DNA of 64,000 nucleotides from Martelella endophytica (GCF_000960975.1 NZ_CP010803.1:4743818-4807817), one strand, 5' to 3'. Numbered from the stretch's first letter, positions 46,201 to 56,179 are shown. A program made the numbers and translations. The notes: generated from the letters alone by a model not told the origin.

Positions 46201-47382
46201 ATGAGTATCAATGCGGAAGCCGCCGCCCGCCCGGCATTTGATGGCGCCGACCGGCTGGAAACGCCCTGTGTGATGATCGACGCGGCGCGCCTTAAGGCCA
46301 ATATCGCGCAGATGCAGGCGATTGCCACAGATGGCGGTGTCGCGCTTCATCCGCACATCAAGACGCATAAGTCGCTCGCCATTGCGGGTATGCAGCGACA
46401 AGCCGGTGCGCGGGGCGTGACGGCCTCACATCCCGGCGAGGCGGCCGTCTTCATCCGCGCCGGCTTTTCGCCGGTCACGCTCGCCTATCCGCTGGTGCGC
46501 CCGGAACCGGTTTCTGCCCTGCTGACGCTTGGCCGCGAACATGGCGTTCAGGTGCGTTTCATCGCCGACAGCATGACGGGCCTTGCGGCCTTAGAGCGCG
46601 GGGCCGAGAAAGCCGGGCAAACGGCCGACGTCTTCATCAAGGTCGATGTCGGCCTGCATCGCTGCGGCGTCGATCCTCTGACCGAAACGGGCATCGCGCT
46701 GGCCGAACGGCTCGAGGCGTCCCGGCTGACATTTTGCGGCCTTCTCTCCCACGCCGGCCAGGCCTATGGCGCGGGCTCCCCGGACGGTATTCGCGCGGTG
46801 GCCGCCACGGAGCGGCGCATTCTGCTCGCGTTCAAGGAGAGGCTCCGGCGTCATGGCATCGCCGTGCCGCAGATTTCCGTCGGCAGCACGCCATCCCTCA
46901 TCGCCCATGACGGTTTCGATGGCATCGATGAAATCCGTCCGGGCAATTACGTCTTCTTCGACATGACCGCCGTCCGCCTCGGCATCATCAGACGCGACAG
47001 CATATCGCTCGCCGTATCCGCGACAATCATATCGAAGAACCGCGATTTCTACATCGTCGACGCGGGATCGAAGACGCTGAGCTCCGACCTCGGGGCGCAC
47101 AGCACAGGTTCGGGCACAGGTTTCGGCGAGGCATGGAGCGCGGATTTGGACCGGCCGCTTTCCATCGAGAAGCTGTCGGAAGAACACGGCATGGTGGCGC
47201 GCGACGGCACCGATCTTGCAATCGGCGCACGCCTGCTGATCTATCCCAACCACGCCTGCGTGGTGGTCAACCTTGCGCCGCGCCTGACCCTGCTCGATGA
47301 AGGAAACGCCTCACCGCTCGCAATCGATGCCACCCGAAGGGCTGGTTCCGCTGAAAGCGGTGCCCCGGTAGGCTTCGAGTGA
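46201..47382 (+). CDS. PLP enzyme of the D-threonine aldolase/D-serine dehydratase family
   Basis: Fold-type III PLP enzyme of 393 residues (alanine racemase-like N-terminal barrel). ETPCVMIDAARLKANI and HPHIKTHKS, containing the PLP lysine, mark the family. The C-terminal zinc pair of D-serine dehydratase and D-threonine aldolase is present as PNHACVVV (His-x-Cys). Members cleave D-threonine and D-3-hydroxyaspartate or dehydrate D-serine. Linked to a D-carbamoylase-like gene, it suggests breakdown of a D-beta-hydroxy amino acid. It starts 4 bases after the amidohydrolase stop; only a poor ribosome binding site is visible. It is the last gene of the operon and converges on the next gene. Confidence 0.88.
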   Translation: MSINAEAAARPAFDGADRLETPCVMIDAARLKANIAQMQAIATDGGVALHPHIKTHKSLAIAGMQRQAGARGVTASHPGEAAVFIRAGFSPVTLAYPLVRPEPVSALLTLGREHGVQVRFIADSMTGLAALERGAEKAGQTADVFIKVDVGLHRCGVDPLTETGIALAERLEASRLTFCGLLSHAGQAYGAGSPDGIRAVAATERRILLAFKERLRRHGIAVPQISVGSTPSLIAHDGFDGIDEIRPGNYVFFDMTAVRLGIIRRDSISLAVSATIISKNRDFYIVDAGSKTLSSDLGAHSTGSGTGFGEAWSADLDRPLSIEKLSEEHGMVARDGTDLAIGARLLIYPNHACVVVNLAPRLTLLDEGNASPLAIDATRRAGSAESGAPVGFE

Positions 47383-47415
47383 GCGGGATATCACGAACGG
47401 ATACTCGATTCGGCC

Positions 47416-49095
47416 TTATCGTGTATCCCCTGCGGGAAACGCATCGCCTTCCAGCCAGCCATCGCGCCAGAGCTGATGCGAAACCGGACCTTCGTCGTCG
47501 TAATAGGTGGTGTAGCCGTCGCGCTTGTCGTGTTTCCACATCTGCACTTCCTCCACCGCGCCGTTTTCCGCCAGGATGTAGCTCGGCCCATCCTTCCGGT
47601 CGTGGCTGAAGCTTGTAATCTCGGTGCGGTAGCCATTGCCGTCGAAGGTCGTCCAGCGCCCCTCCTTGACACCGTGGGCATAACGGCCCTGTCGGGTTTC
47701 ATCCCGGTAGGGAGCCTGCTCCAGCCAGTCACCGTGCTTTTGCCCGTCAACATAATTGCCGCCGGCGATCACCTGCTCGCCATCCAGCTCCTTGTAGGGG
47801 CCATCCAGCGTGCCGTGATCATAGGTGGCAAGCGTCTTCAGTTTGCCGTTCAACGCAAAGGTATGCTGCTCGCCGGTGAGCTTTCCGTCAGCATCATAGG
47901 TCTCGTGGACGACATCGGTCGAGTGTTCGACCCGGCGCCAGTCGCCGACGCGCTTGCCGTGGTCATAATAGCCTCGCTCAAGCTCCCGCCCGCGCCAGAC
48001 GCGGGTGAAAAGGCCATCTTCCTTGCCATCGACATAATGGACGCGGGTTGTGATCTTGTCGAGGTCCGTGGTCGAGACGAACAGCCCGCGATATTTTCCA
48101 TCGACCAGTTCGTGACGGTCGATCAGTTCATCATTGAGGGTGCGGGTGAAGAGGAGATATCCCTCCGCCTTGATCTCGGTTTCGGTGAAGTTGCCGTAGC
48201 GCTCGACGGTCTTGCGCCCTTCGCCGCGCCCCTCGATTGCCACCGGTTCTTCGAGCCAGATCAGTTCGCCGTCCTTCCATTTTCGATTTCTCAGCTCGCC
48301 GCCATCCTCGGCATAGTCGGTCTGGGCAACCAGTTCGCCCGACCGTGACCAGCGTTTTGCGCTGCCCGTCGGCTTGCCCATAACGTAATGACGCAAGGCC
48401 CGCCGCTCGCCCGAGGGCCAGTATTCAGTCACATCGCCATCGGCCGCACCATCGACATAATGGCCCTCTTCGATGAGGTTGCCGTCCTTGTCGTAATCCC
48501 TGTATGGGCCATCGCGCTTGCTCAAAGCCCAGTGCACCTCGGCGGCAAGTTTGCCGTTCTCGTGGTACTTGCGCTCTACGCCGTCAATGCGGCCATCGAC
48601 ATGGTCGTTTTCAGCTTCCAGCTTGCCATCCTGATAGTAGCTGCGCCACGGGCCGTTGAGCACGCCATCCTTCCAGGTGATTTCACGCCGGGTCTTGCCG
48701 TCCGCCCAGTACCAGACCTCCGTGCCGTCTTTCTCTCCGTCCTTATAAGGCGTGCGTGCGGCGATATTGCCGGCCTCGTCGAAGGTCAGCATCTCGCCGT
48801 CACGCCGGCCGGCATCGTTGAGCGGCGCGCGGGACTTGGTTGCGCCCGTCGGGTAGAAGGTCTCGATTGTCCCGACCCGGCGCCCCTCATCCAGCGTCGG
48901 GGCGGTGTTGCGGACGCGAGCATAGCGGCGATCGTTTTCATCGTAGATGTCGATGATATAGAGCCCGTCCCGGGCCTTTTCCGGCGGCGTATAGCTGTAG
49001 GCGCCGTCTTCCGTCGGCTGCAGATCTTCGTCGACATTGGCCGCATGCGCCACGCTCGCGGCGAGAATGAACAGAAGTGCAAGGCTGACTTTCAT
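47416..49095 (-). CDS. Secreted MORN/YwqK-like repeat protein, function unknown
   Basis: Protein of 559 residues with a signal peptide (residues 1-18, ending AHA). Nearly the entire mature part consists of tandem units of about 20-24 residues with DG, G and Y in fixed places, for example GRRDGEMLTFDEAGN, GEKDGTEVWYWADGK and GKEDGLFTRVWRG. These are the MORN-variant repeats of YwqK/toxin-antitoxin-repeat families. No enzymatic motif is visible. It probably resides in the periplasm or on the outer surface. It overlaps the 717-residue protein gene by four bases, so the two are coupled and may interact. The name antitoxin given to some YwqK-type proteins is not supported here. Confidence 0.8.
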   Translation of the reverse strand: MKVSLALLFILAASVAHAANVDEDLQPTEDGAYSYTPPEKARDGLYIIDIYDENDRRYARVRNTAPTLDEGRRVGTIETFYPTGATKSRAPLNDAGRRDGEMLTFDEAGNIAARTPYKDGEKDGTEVWYWADGKTRREITWKDGVLNGPWRSYYQDGKLEAENDHVDGRIDGVERKYHENGKLAAEVHWALSKRDGPYRDYDKDGNLIEEGHYVDGAADGDVTEYWPSGERRALRHYVMGKPTGSAKRWSRSGELVAQTDYAEDGGELRNRKWKDGELIWLEEPVAIEGRGEGRKTVERYGNFTETEIKAEGYLLFTRTLNDELIDRHELVDGKYRGLFVSTTDLDKITTRVHYVDGKEDGLFTRVWRGRELERGYYDHGKRVGDWRRVEHSTDVVHETYDADGKLTGEQHTFALNGKLKTLATYDHGTLDGPYKELDGEQVIAGGNYVDGQKHGDWLEQAPYRDETRQGRYAHGVKEGRWTTFDGNGYRTEITSFSHDRKDGPSYILAENGAVEEVQMWKHDKRDGYTTYYDDEGPVSHQLWRDGWLEGDAFPAGDTR

Positions 49096-51245
49096 TGTGC
49101 GTCCTCCCTTGGTTCCGGCAGTTCGGGAAAGCGGATATCAAACCGGCGCGTGGCCGCATCGGGTGTGGTGTGCGCTTCGAGAATGCGCTCCGGCCGGCCC
49201 GCGGCACGGATATGCCCGTCCTCGAACAGCGCCGAAGCCAGTGTGTCTTCAGAGGTGAGGGGCGTTTCGCCCGGCGAAACCAGCGCCAGCGCCGTCCCAT
49301 CGGCATCGACGATCCTGAAACGATGATTGAACGCCGCGATCGTCATGGTGGTTTCAGCGCCGAGGCTTGCCGGGTCAATCAACCATGGCCGTTCGGGATC
49401 AAGCGTTTGAGTTGCGTCATCCCATTCGAGGGCGGTATCGCATTCGAGCAGGGCTGTGACAGGTTCATGGCCGTAGAAATGCGTACGGATGCCGTCATCG
49501 GTCTGCAATCGAAACGTGGTTGTTCCGGTCTTTCCGTCCGCTTGCCTTTCGAAGACCAGGTCGTGGCCGGAAAGCTGTGCGGGCGCATCGAGCCCGGCCT
49601 TGCAGTGCTTTGCCTGCGTTGTCGCGAGCCTGAAACGGAGCGCGGCCACATCAAGGCTTTCGGGCATGGTCGTGTCGAGCGCCGGCGGCTCGCCATCAGG
49701 GTAAAGCGCCCACGTCTCGGGCTCGGTGTCGGGATCGAGGCGTTTGCCGCGTTTCGTCCGGAACACCACTTCACGTGTCGCGGCCGGCTTTTCGGCATGG
49801 CGCCCGACACGGATTTCGATCTTTTCCGGTATGCTTCCAGCCCTGAGGGCCACCCTGATGGCGCTGTAATCCGGCAGTGCCAGCCGACGCGCCTGGCTTT
49901 CTTCCGGCGTCAGCCAGTCCGCTCCGCTGTCGGCGGCATAGACCTGTCCCTTGACGGCGCTTCCTTCCGGAAAGGAGAGACCGAAGAAATCCCAGGTCTT
50001 TCCAGACAGTAGCAGCTCATAGCCGTCGTCGGTCGGCCGGAGTTGGGCCGAGGCGCCATTCCGGGTCGCGCTGGCATTACCGTCCGCATCCGGATTGAGC
50101 GTCAGGGTGAATGGCTCTGATGGATACCAGTCGACCCTGGCACGCAGTTCGGTTGCGTTTTCCAGATCGTCGCGGACATCGCCGAGACCGATCGGACGCA
50201 CCTGCGAGACGGTCCGGAACCTGCCGCCGGATTCGGGAACTGTGACTGGCATGTTGGCAATGAACTGTGTTGGCAGCTCGGTGTCGCCGTCGAAGAGACG
50301 GAGATCATCAACGGTGAAGCGGCCGATATTGCTGCCCGCGGCAGCGCTGTGCGTGAAGCTCAGCGTGTACGTTCTGCCGTGCTTGTCGGCCTCTCCCGGC
50401 TCGCCGGTGAAGATCATGTCCGGCTCAGGCGGCGGGGTGATTGATGCGAACGGATATGTCGGCATGTCATGCCATTCCGGCTTGCCCCGGAAGGCGTGGG
50501 TATAGAGCGGGAACGGGCTATCCGCGTCCGCCATCGCAACCGTCTGGCGCAAGAAGCGCTCGTCGTCAGCGCCAGGTCGGATGCGCATGTCATAGGTCAT
50601 CACCGAGCGCTCGACCCAGCCGGTGTCGCGCGCCAGAACCGAAACGCCCGAAAGCCTCGCGTCCTTCGACGCGCCTTCGTACCGGAGGTATACCGCCTCC
50701 GGCGTCACCGCACTGACGGTGATCTCGACATCGGCGACGCCCGGCAGCGTTGCGGTCGTCGTCCAGCCCTTCTCGACCTCGATCTCGACCGGCGGAACCG
50801 GTTGGCCAAGCTGGTCGCGCATCTGGGCAAGCATGGCCGCGGGCATATCGGCATCGCCACGCGGGGCGAAGTCCTCCAGGACATGGTGATCCGGGTCAAT
50901 CCTGGCGGTGAAGCCCTCGCGCATCAGCGCGGCAAGGTCATCGGGCGCGTCACCATAAGCGGTGCTGGTCACGCGCGATCCCTCGTCATAGGCAAACCAC
51001 AGCGGAAAAACGTCCATGCTGATGGCGCCATCGTCATCTCGTCCGGAAACCGAAAACCGGGTCAGCGCCGAAACGAACGAGTTGTCGTAGAAACCGTCCG
51101 AATCGGTGAAGCCGGAATGCATGGAGATTTCGAGGTGATAGGTTCGTTCGCTGCCGACGGCAGGGTCGAAAGTGATGGTCTCGGCCTCTGCCACGCCGGG
51201 AATGGCGGCGACAAGCAGGGCGAACCAGAAACGTCGTTCGATCAT
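49092..51245 (-). CDS. Large secreted protein of unknown function
   Basis: Protein of 717 residues with a signal peptide (residues 1-21, ending AEA). I do not recognise a domain. The mature part is rich in beta-type sequence; it starts ETITFDPAVGSERTYHLEIS and contains many short Ser/Thr/Asp-rich turns, with two cysteines near positions 560 and 620 that could form a disulfide bond. It has no membrane segment after the signal. The stop overlaps the ATG of the MORN-like gene, indicating coupled synthesis. It is divergent from the DUF2207 gene, with 190 bases between. It has the look of a periplasmic or surface structural protein. Confidence 0.75.
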   Translation of the reverse strand: MIERRFWFALLVAAIPGVAEAETITFDPAVGSERTYHLEISMHSGFTDSDGFYDNSFVSALTRFSVSGRDDDGAISMDVFPLWFAYDEGSRVTSTAYGDAPDDLAALMREGFTARIDPDHHVLEDFAPRGDADMPAAMLAQMRDQLGQPVPPVEIEVEKGWTTTATLPGVADVEITVSAVTPEAVYLRYEGASKDARLSGVSVLARDTGWVERSVMTYDMRIRPGADDERFLRQTVAMADADSPFPLYTHAFRGKPEWHDMPTYPFASITPPPEPDMIFTGEPGEADKHGRTYTLSFTHSAAAGSNIGRFTVDDLRLFDGDTELPTQFIANMPVTVPESGGRFRTVSQVRPIGLGDVRDDLENATELRARVDWYPSEPFTLTLNPDADGNASATRNGASAQLRPTDDGYELLLSGKTWDFFGLSFPEGSAVKGQVYAADSGADWLTPEESQARRLALPDYSAIRVALRAGSIPEKIEIRVGRHAEKPAATREVVFRTKRGKRLDPDTEPETWALYPDGEPPALDTTMPESLDVAALRFRLATTQAKHCKAGLDAPAQLSGHDLVFERQADGKTGTTTFRLQTDDGIRTHFYGHEPVTALLECDTALEWDDATQTLDPERPWLIDPASLGAETTMTIAAFNHRFRIVDADGTALALVSPGETPLTSEDTLASALFEDGHIRAAGRPERILEAHTTPDAATRRFDIRFPELPEPREDAQ

Positions 51246-51435
51246 GCTTTCTCCTTCGAAGGCGGAGTCATGAAGGGACAGGACGATCGGGGCAAGTAAC
51301 TGTAAGTTGAGATTTACTCATATTCTCGGCCACTCCTTTGTAACGAACGGATTTGTTTATGCTTTTGCGCCGGTCTATAAGGCCCCGTCACCCGGATTCG
51401 CCACGCAAAGTCAGGACCGTGAGCAGCATTCAGCC

Positions 51436-53397
51436 ATGGGAACACACTCGTTTTTTCATCCCCGCCATTTCAAATCAAATGGTCGCATCCGTCGCCGTCC
51501 GATCTCGGCGAAGCAGATCATCATGGGGTTTCTGCTTCTCCTGATCTCGCTTGCGCCGGCAGCCGCGCGCGAGCGGATCGAGCGTTTCGAGAGCGACATC
51601 GCGATCGGTCCGACCGGCCGGCTCGACATCACCGAAACGATCGCGATCAAGGCCGAGGGCTACCGGATCGAACACGGCATCTATCGCGACCTTCCGATTG
51701 CCGGACAAACGGTGGAGGGCGGCATTTATCCGGGCGCGTTGCAGGTGCTTTCCGCCACGCTTGACGGCGAACCGGTGGCCATGCGGGTTGCGCGCCGCAG
51801 TGACTATGTCCGCATCTTCCTGGGGGATTCCGGAACAGATCTCGCGCCCGGTCTGCACACCTTCCGGCTCGCCTATCGCACCGGACCACAGATCAATAGC
51901 CGCGAAGGACAGGATGAGTTCTACTGGAATGTGACAGGCTCCTATTGGGCCTTCCCGATCGACCGTGCCGCTGCGACCATCCATCTTCCCGAGGGCGCGG
52001 CTGCCACACGGATCGCGGGATACACCGGAGCGTTCGGATCGACGCGAACCGACGTGAGCCGACGCGTCAGCCCCGAGGGCAGTACGGTCGATTTCGCGAC
52101 TTACCGCATTCTCGACCCGGAGGAGGGGCTGACGGTTGCTGTCGGGTTTCCCAAAGGCTTCGTCCGCGAACCGGATGCCGCCGATCGGCTCTGGTGGTCG
52201 GTGCGCGGCAATCCAGGCGCAGCGATTTCCGTCATCGGCCTTGGAATGCTGGCCCTCATCTTCCTGCTTGTGTCGCGGCGGATCAGGCGGCCTGCCGAAG
52301 CGCACAGCAAGAAATATCCGGTGATCGAGCGACGCAAGCCACCGCGCGGCATGACGCCGGCTGAGGTGCAGTATATCACGACGCGGCGGATGCTAGGCCA
52401 TTCCGCCCTGGTCGCCACGGTGATCAATCTTGGCCTGCGCAGCCTGATGACCATTGTGCCTGAGGGAAAGGCCTGGCGGATTGTGCTGCAGGAAGGCGCA
52501 GACAAGGCCCGTGGGCTCGCGCCGGAGGAGGAAGCCCTGGTGCGGGGGCTGCGGGATGAAGGCGGCAGCATCCTGGTCGATCGCAAGAACCGGAAAGCGC
52601 TGAGGCTGCTTTACGGCGATTTCAGCCGTGCCTTGCGCACTGCGCACGGACGTCGGTATTACGCGCCAAATGGCAAATGGAAGCTTGTGGCGGCCGTTCT
52701 CTGCTGCGGACTTGCCGCGGCACTTGCGCTGACCGGAATGGATGGCGAGGGGCCGGTCCTGGTCTATGGCCCGCTGCTGCCCATCGTGCTCGGCCTTTGC
52801 TTCGCCGGCTTCGATGCACGCGCCGACGCCGATACGTTCAGCAATGCCGCCGGAAACGGCGTGGGCGGCGGGCTTGTCGCAAGCGTCGGACTCTGGCTGA
52901 TGGTCGGGTTCTTCACCGGCGCCTTCGGCTGGGCAACTGCGATCGGGCTGGTCGCGACACCGGTTCTGTTCTGGGTATTTGCCGCACGGATCGGACAGCC
53001 GACGGAGGAAGGACGCGCGCGCGAGGCGGAAATCGAAGGCCTGCGGCTTTATCTCGAGCGTGTCGGCGACATGCGCCACGCCAATCGCAGCGAGAGAGAC
53101 GCGCTACCAGCCCTGCTGCCGTTCGCCGTGGCGCTCAACATGAAATCCGAATGGAGCCGCGCCTTTGACAGCGTGCTGGAATCGGGCCACGGGACGATAA
53201 ACCCGATCCCCTTCGGCCTCCATCCGACCTTCTACGACACCGGCGCGAATGGCGCGACCATCTTTGGCGCATGCCAGGCGCTCAGCACCAACCTGACCGC
53301 CTGCATCTCACCCAACGGATCCGGTTCGGGCGGCGGTTTCTCAGGAGGCGGTTTCTCCGGCGGCGGCGGCGGAGGCGGTGGCGGCGGCGGCTGGTGA
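51436..53397 (+). CDS. DUF2207 family membrane protein with glycine-rich tail
   Basis: Protein of about 653 residues. A signal peptide or anchor (GFLLLLISLAPAAA) is followed by the DUF2207 domain (RIERFESDIAIGPTGRLDITE, EHGIYRDLP), a membrane segment (ISVIGLGMLALIFLLV) and two more hydrophobic regions, and ends with FSGGGFSGGGGG repeats, a common feature of this family. Function is unknown, though family members are membrane proteins. The start is unsettled: ATG 51436 is used, but ATG 51523 would give a cleaner signal peptide and TTG 51307 a longer N-terminus. None has a good ribosome binding site. It converges with the DUF2339 gene. Confidence 0.82.
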   Translation: MGTHSFFHPRHFKSNGRIRRRPISAKQIIMGFLLLLISLAPAAARERIERFESDIAIGPTGRLDITETIAIKAEGYRIEHGIYRDLPIAGQTVEGGIYPGALQVLSATLDGEPVAMRVARRSDYVRIFLGDSGTDLAPGLHTFRLAYRTGPQINSREGQDEFYWNVTGSYWAFPIDRAAATIHLPEGAAATRIAGYTGAFGSTRTDVSRRVSPEGSTVDFATYRILDPEEGLTVAVGFPKGFVREPDAADRLWWSVRGNPGAAISVIGLGMLALIFLLVSRRIRRPAEAHSKKYPVIERRKPPRGMTPAEVQYITTRRMLGHSALVATVINLGLRSLMTIVPEGKAWRIVLQEGADKARGLAPEEEALVRGLRDEGGSILVDRKNRKALRLLYGDFSRALRTAHGRRYYAPNGKWKLVAAVLCCGLAAALALTGMDGEGPVLVYGPLLPIVLGLCFAGFDARADADTFSNAAGNGVGGGLVASVGLWLMVGFFTGAFGWATAIGLVATPVLFWVFAARIGQPTEEGRAREAEIEGLRLYLERVGDMRHANRSERDALPALLPFAVALNMKSEWSRAFDSVLESGHGTINPIPFGLHPTFYDTGANGATIFGACQALSTNLTACISPNGSGSGGGFSGGGFSGGGGGGGGGGGW

Positions 53398-53425
53398 CCG
53401 GATGTTGCGGACGAACTCTTACGGA

Positions 53426-56158
53426 CTATTGATCACCACGGTCTTCCGGGGCTTGCGGCTCACGCGGCGTCCTGTCCCAGCGGGCACTCATGACGCGGTC
53501 GAGCCAGCCGAGACCAGCGAGCGCCAGACCGAGACCGATGAGGGAGACGACCCGCAGAAGCCCTTCCAGGCCGGAGATATCGATGAGGAAGACCTTTGCG
53601 ATGGTCAGCCCGGTGGCGGCCATGGCGACTTTTCGCAGCGCATGCGAGCGACGGGAGAAGCTGACCATAAGCAGGATTGCGCAGACGATCAGCAGCGCGA
53701 TCGTGTAGCTGTAAAGTTCCGGCTGGATGACACCGGCAACCGAAAGATCCGGTCCACGCCAGAACCGCCGGATTTCGCAAAAGACATAAAACCCGGCGAG
53801 CAAGCTTGCGATGCTGACAAGACCGATCCGCAGCCCCCGTCCAAGACTGTCGATCTTCCAGGCGCCGATCGCCAGCACGGCCGCCAACGGCAGATAGCTG
53901 AGCGCAAGGCTGTCGAAAATCGCCGGCCCCGTGACAAGGTTGAACCGGAACAGCACGGGGTTGGCGATCGTCAGCGGCACGGCAATCAGGGCGGTGGAGA
54001 TAAGGCCGAAGAGCACGGCAAGAGCCACCCTGAAAAGCCGCAGCCACTTGCCGGTGCTCTGCAGCCGGTTGATCTGGCCCAGCATGGCGACAGCGGTCAC
54101 GGCGGCCAGCAGCCCCGGCTCATCCGGCACCAATCGCTGCAACAGCGCGCAGGCAAAGACGGCGGCGACCGTCCATGTGGTGGTCCCGATGGCCACCTGA
54201 ACAGATTGACGTGCCCGCAACACCGTGAGGCGCCATCCGGCATAAAGCAGCACCAGCGTGCCGCCATAGGCTTCGACAAGCGCCAGCCATGATGTATCGC
54301 TGCGCGCGGCCCAGAAAAAGCCGGGATTGGCCACCAGCCGGAAAGCGATGATCGCGAGCGCGACCTTGGTGAAGAGGCCGACCAGGGCAAGGTTGAACCG
54401 CCAATCGATTGCAATCGTGAGAACAACGACAACGCCGAGCGCCAATGTGAGTGCCACCTCCGTGAGCACCACGAACAGCGCCAGCGCCAGCATCGAGAGT
54501 GCGGCAATGGCGAAAAGCGCCGCGTGCATCTGGCGCGCATTGCCCTTGTCTGCGCGCAATGTCCGCTCCGTCAGCAGCGCCATGACTGCCGACACCGCCA
54601 GAAGATGGACGCTCCAGAGATAATCGCCGAAGGCCGCAGTCGGCGACCACAGAAATTCGAAGATGAAGGCGGTGGCCGGCGCAAAGGTCGCCGCGCCCAG
54701 CGCGAAACCGAAGGCGGCGCGGTCGTCATCCGCGGAGCATGTCATCCGCCAGAAGGCCATCAGAGATGCGGCTGTCGAAAGGACCAGCGTCAGGGTAATG
54801 AAAGAAGACGAGCCGTTAGCCGCCTCTGCTGCGGGAGATGGCAATGAGGCGAGAAACGCGCTGAAAAGCGGACCGTGCTCAACGACCTGCAGGGCAGGCA
54901 CAGCCAGAAAGGCGGTTGCTGGCAGGAGGGCCATGTCCTTCAGCGCTTCCGCCCGAAGCATCCACACCAGCGTCGCCGCGAGGATGAGGGCGATGAGCAC
55001 AAAGGCCACATAAGCTTCAGTCACGGATTGCGCATCAAGAGACAGGAGAAGGCCAGCACCGCTGACGAAAAGCGTCATCGCCGCCACCACCCGGGTGGGA
55101 AAATCGGCGCGCGGCTTGAGGCCGGCAAAAGTCGCCAGAACCGTCTGCCCGGCGTGTGAAGGTACAAAGCTCTGCACGGGAATGATGACGGCCGCCAGCC
55201 AGGAGAGTGCCAGAAAGGCCGTATAATGGATCAACCCACCCGTCGCGACGTAGAGCGCGGTCGCAGCCGTTGCCGTTGCGATCAGGACGAGCGCGGAGAC
55301 CCATGCCCAGCGCTTCACGCTGTCGACGGCAAGGCCGGCAATGGCGATGAAGGCAAAATAGTAGAAAAACAGCCAGCCACTGTCCGAACTGCCGCCGACG
55401 AGAAACGGCGCGGCCGTCGCGCCGATAATGCCGACGGCGCTCAGGACCGAACCGTAAAGCCAGCCGAGCCCGACCGCCAGAATGCTGACCAGAACCAGCC
55501 CGGCTAGTGTCGCCTCGGCGGAAACGAGTTCATAGAGAAGGCGGGCGGCAAGTACGGCGGCAAACAGCGTCACCAGCCCTGCGCCTGCGAAGACGGAGGG
55601 CAGATAGCGCGTTGCTGGCGTCTCCTCATCCCCGAAGCGGCGGCGGAGCCGCTCGCCGCCACCCACCAGCAGCGCCCCCAGCACCAGCGCCCCGACAACC
55701 CGCCAGACTGGCGTCAGAAGACCGTTCTCAACGCCATACTGCACCATGAAGATACCGCCCAGCGCCAGCGAAAGCGCCGCGAGAGCGATGGTCCAGTTCT
55801 GATGAACCCATTCGCCGAACTGCTGCAGCAACGCGCCGGTGAAGACGAAGGCACGCGGCGGGCCGCTTGGCGCGGAAGGCGCCTTTGCGTCATCCGTCGT
55901 GCTTGTGTTCTCCGCTAGCGGGACCGTTTCCGCCTTTGTCTCTTGCACCTCGGCTTTCGCCGGTTCAACGGCCGTTTTCTCTGGCGCTTCCTCTGTGGCG
56001 GCAGCGGTGACATCGCCTCGGTCTTCCAGCTGCTCCAGCCGGCTCCAGACCTTCCGCTGCGTGTCCTCCAGCCTCTTCAGCCGTTTCCGCATCCCGGCAT
56101 TGGACGCGGCCAGAGCCAGGAGAAGGATAATAGCCAGAAGCTCAAAGAACGATGTCAT
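53426..56158 (-). CDS. DUF2339 family polytopic membrane protein
   Basis: Very hydrophobic protein of 910 residues with more than 20 membrane segments. The N-terminus has an anchor (TSFFELLAIILLLALAASNAG), then a coiled-coil-like region (LKRLEDTQRKVWSRLEQLED) and a Glu/Ala-rich linker (about residues 55-110), then the multi-pass part from WTIALAALSLALGGIFMV. This matches DUF2339, whose role is unknown (some genomes list it as an envelope protein). ATG 56158 is used; GTG 56179 is also possible. It converges with the DUF2207 gene, 28 bases apart, and may belong to the same envelope cluster. Confidence 0.85.
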   Translation of the reverse strand: MTSFFELLAIILLLALAASNAGMRKRLKRLEDTQRKVWSRLEQLEDRGDVTAAATEEAPEKTAVEPAKAEVQETKAETVPLAENTSTTDDAKAPSAPSGPPRAFVFTGALLQQFGEWVHQNWTIALAALSLALGGIFMVQYGVENGLLTPVWRVVGALVLGALLVGGGERLRRRFGDEETPATRYLPSVFAGAGLVTLFAAVLAARLLYELVSAEATLAGLVLVSILAVGLGWLYGSVLSAVGIIGATAAPFLVGGSSDSGWLFFYYFAFIAIAGLAVDSVKRWAWVSALVLIATATAATALYVATGGLIHYTAFLALSWLAAVIIPVQSFVPSHAGQTVLATFAGLKPRADFPTRVVAAMTLFVSGAGLLLSLDAQSVTEAYVAFVLIALILAATLVWMLRAEALKDMALLPATAFLAVPALQVVEHGPLFSAFLASLPSPAAEAANGSSSFITLTLVLSTAASLMAFWRMTCSADDDRAAFGFALGAATFAPATAFIFEFLWSPTAAFGDYLWSVHLLAVSAVMALLTERTLRADKGNARQMHAALFAIAALSMLALALFVVLTEVALTLALGVVVVLTIAIDWRFNLALVGLFTKVALAIIAFRLVANPGFFWAARSDTSWLALVEAYGGTLVLLYAGWRLTVLRARQSVQVAIGTTTWTVAAVFACALLQRLVPDEPGLLAAVTAVAMLGQINRLQSTGKWLRLFRVALAVLFGLISTALIAVPLTIANPVLFRFNLVTGPAIFDSLALSYLPLAAVLAIGAWKIDSLGRGLRIGLVSIASLLAGFYVFCEIRRFWRGPDLSVAGVIQPELYSYTIALLIVCAILLMVSFSRRSHALRKVAMAATGLTIAKVFLIDISGLEGLLRVVSLIGLGLALAGLGWLDRVMSARWDRTPREPQAPEDRGDQ

Positions 56159-56179
56159 ATCAATGCATTCCACTTTCAC

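Noticed and set aside
47416..51245. Toxin-antitoxin system suggested by YwqK-like repeats
   Set aside because: No toxin domain is recognisable in the neighbour; both proteins are large and secreted, which does not fit a toxin-antitoxin pair.
53320..53394. Glycine-codon repeat (GGC tract) as a possible CRISPR or satellite repeat
   Set aside because: It is the coding tail of the DUF2207 protein, with FSGGG units, and has no spacer structure.
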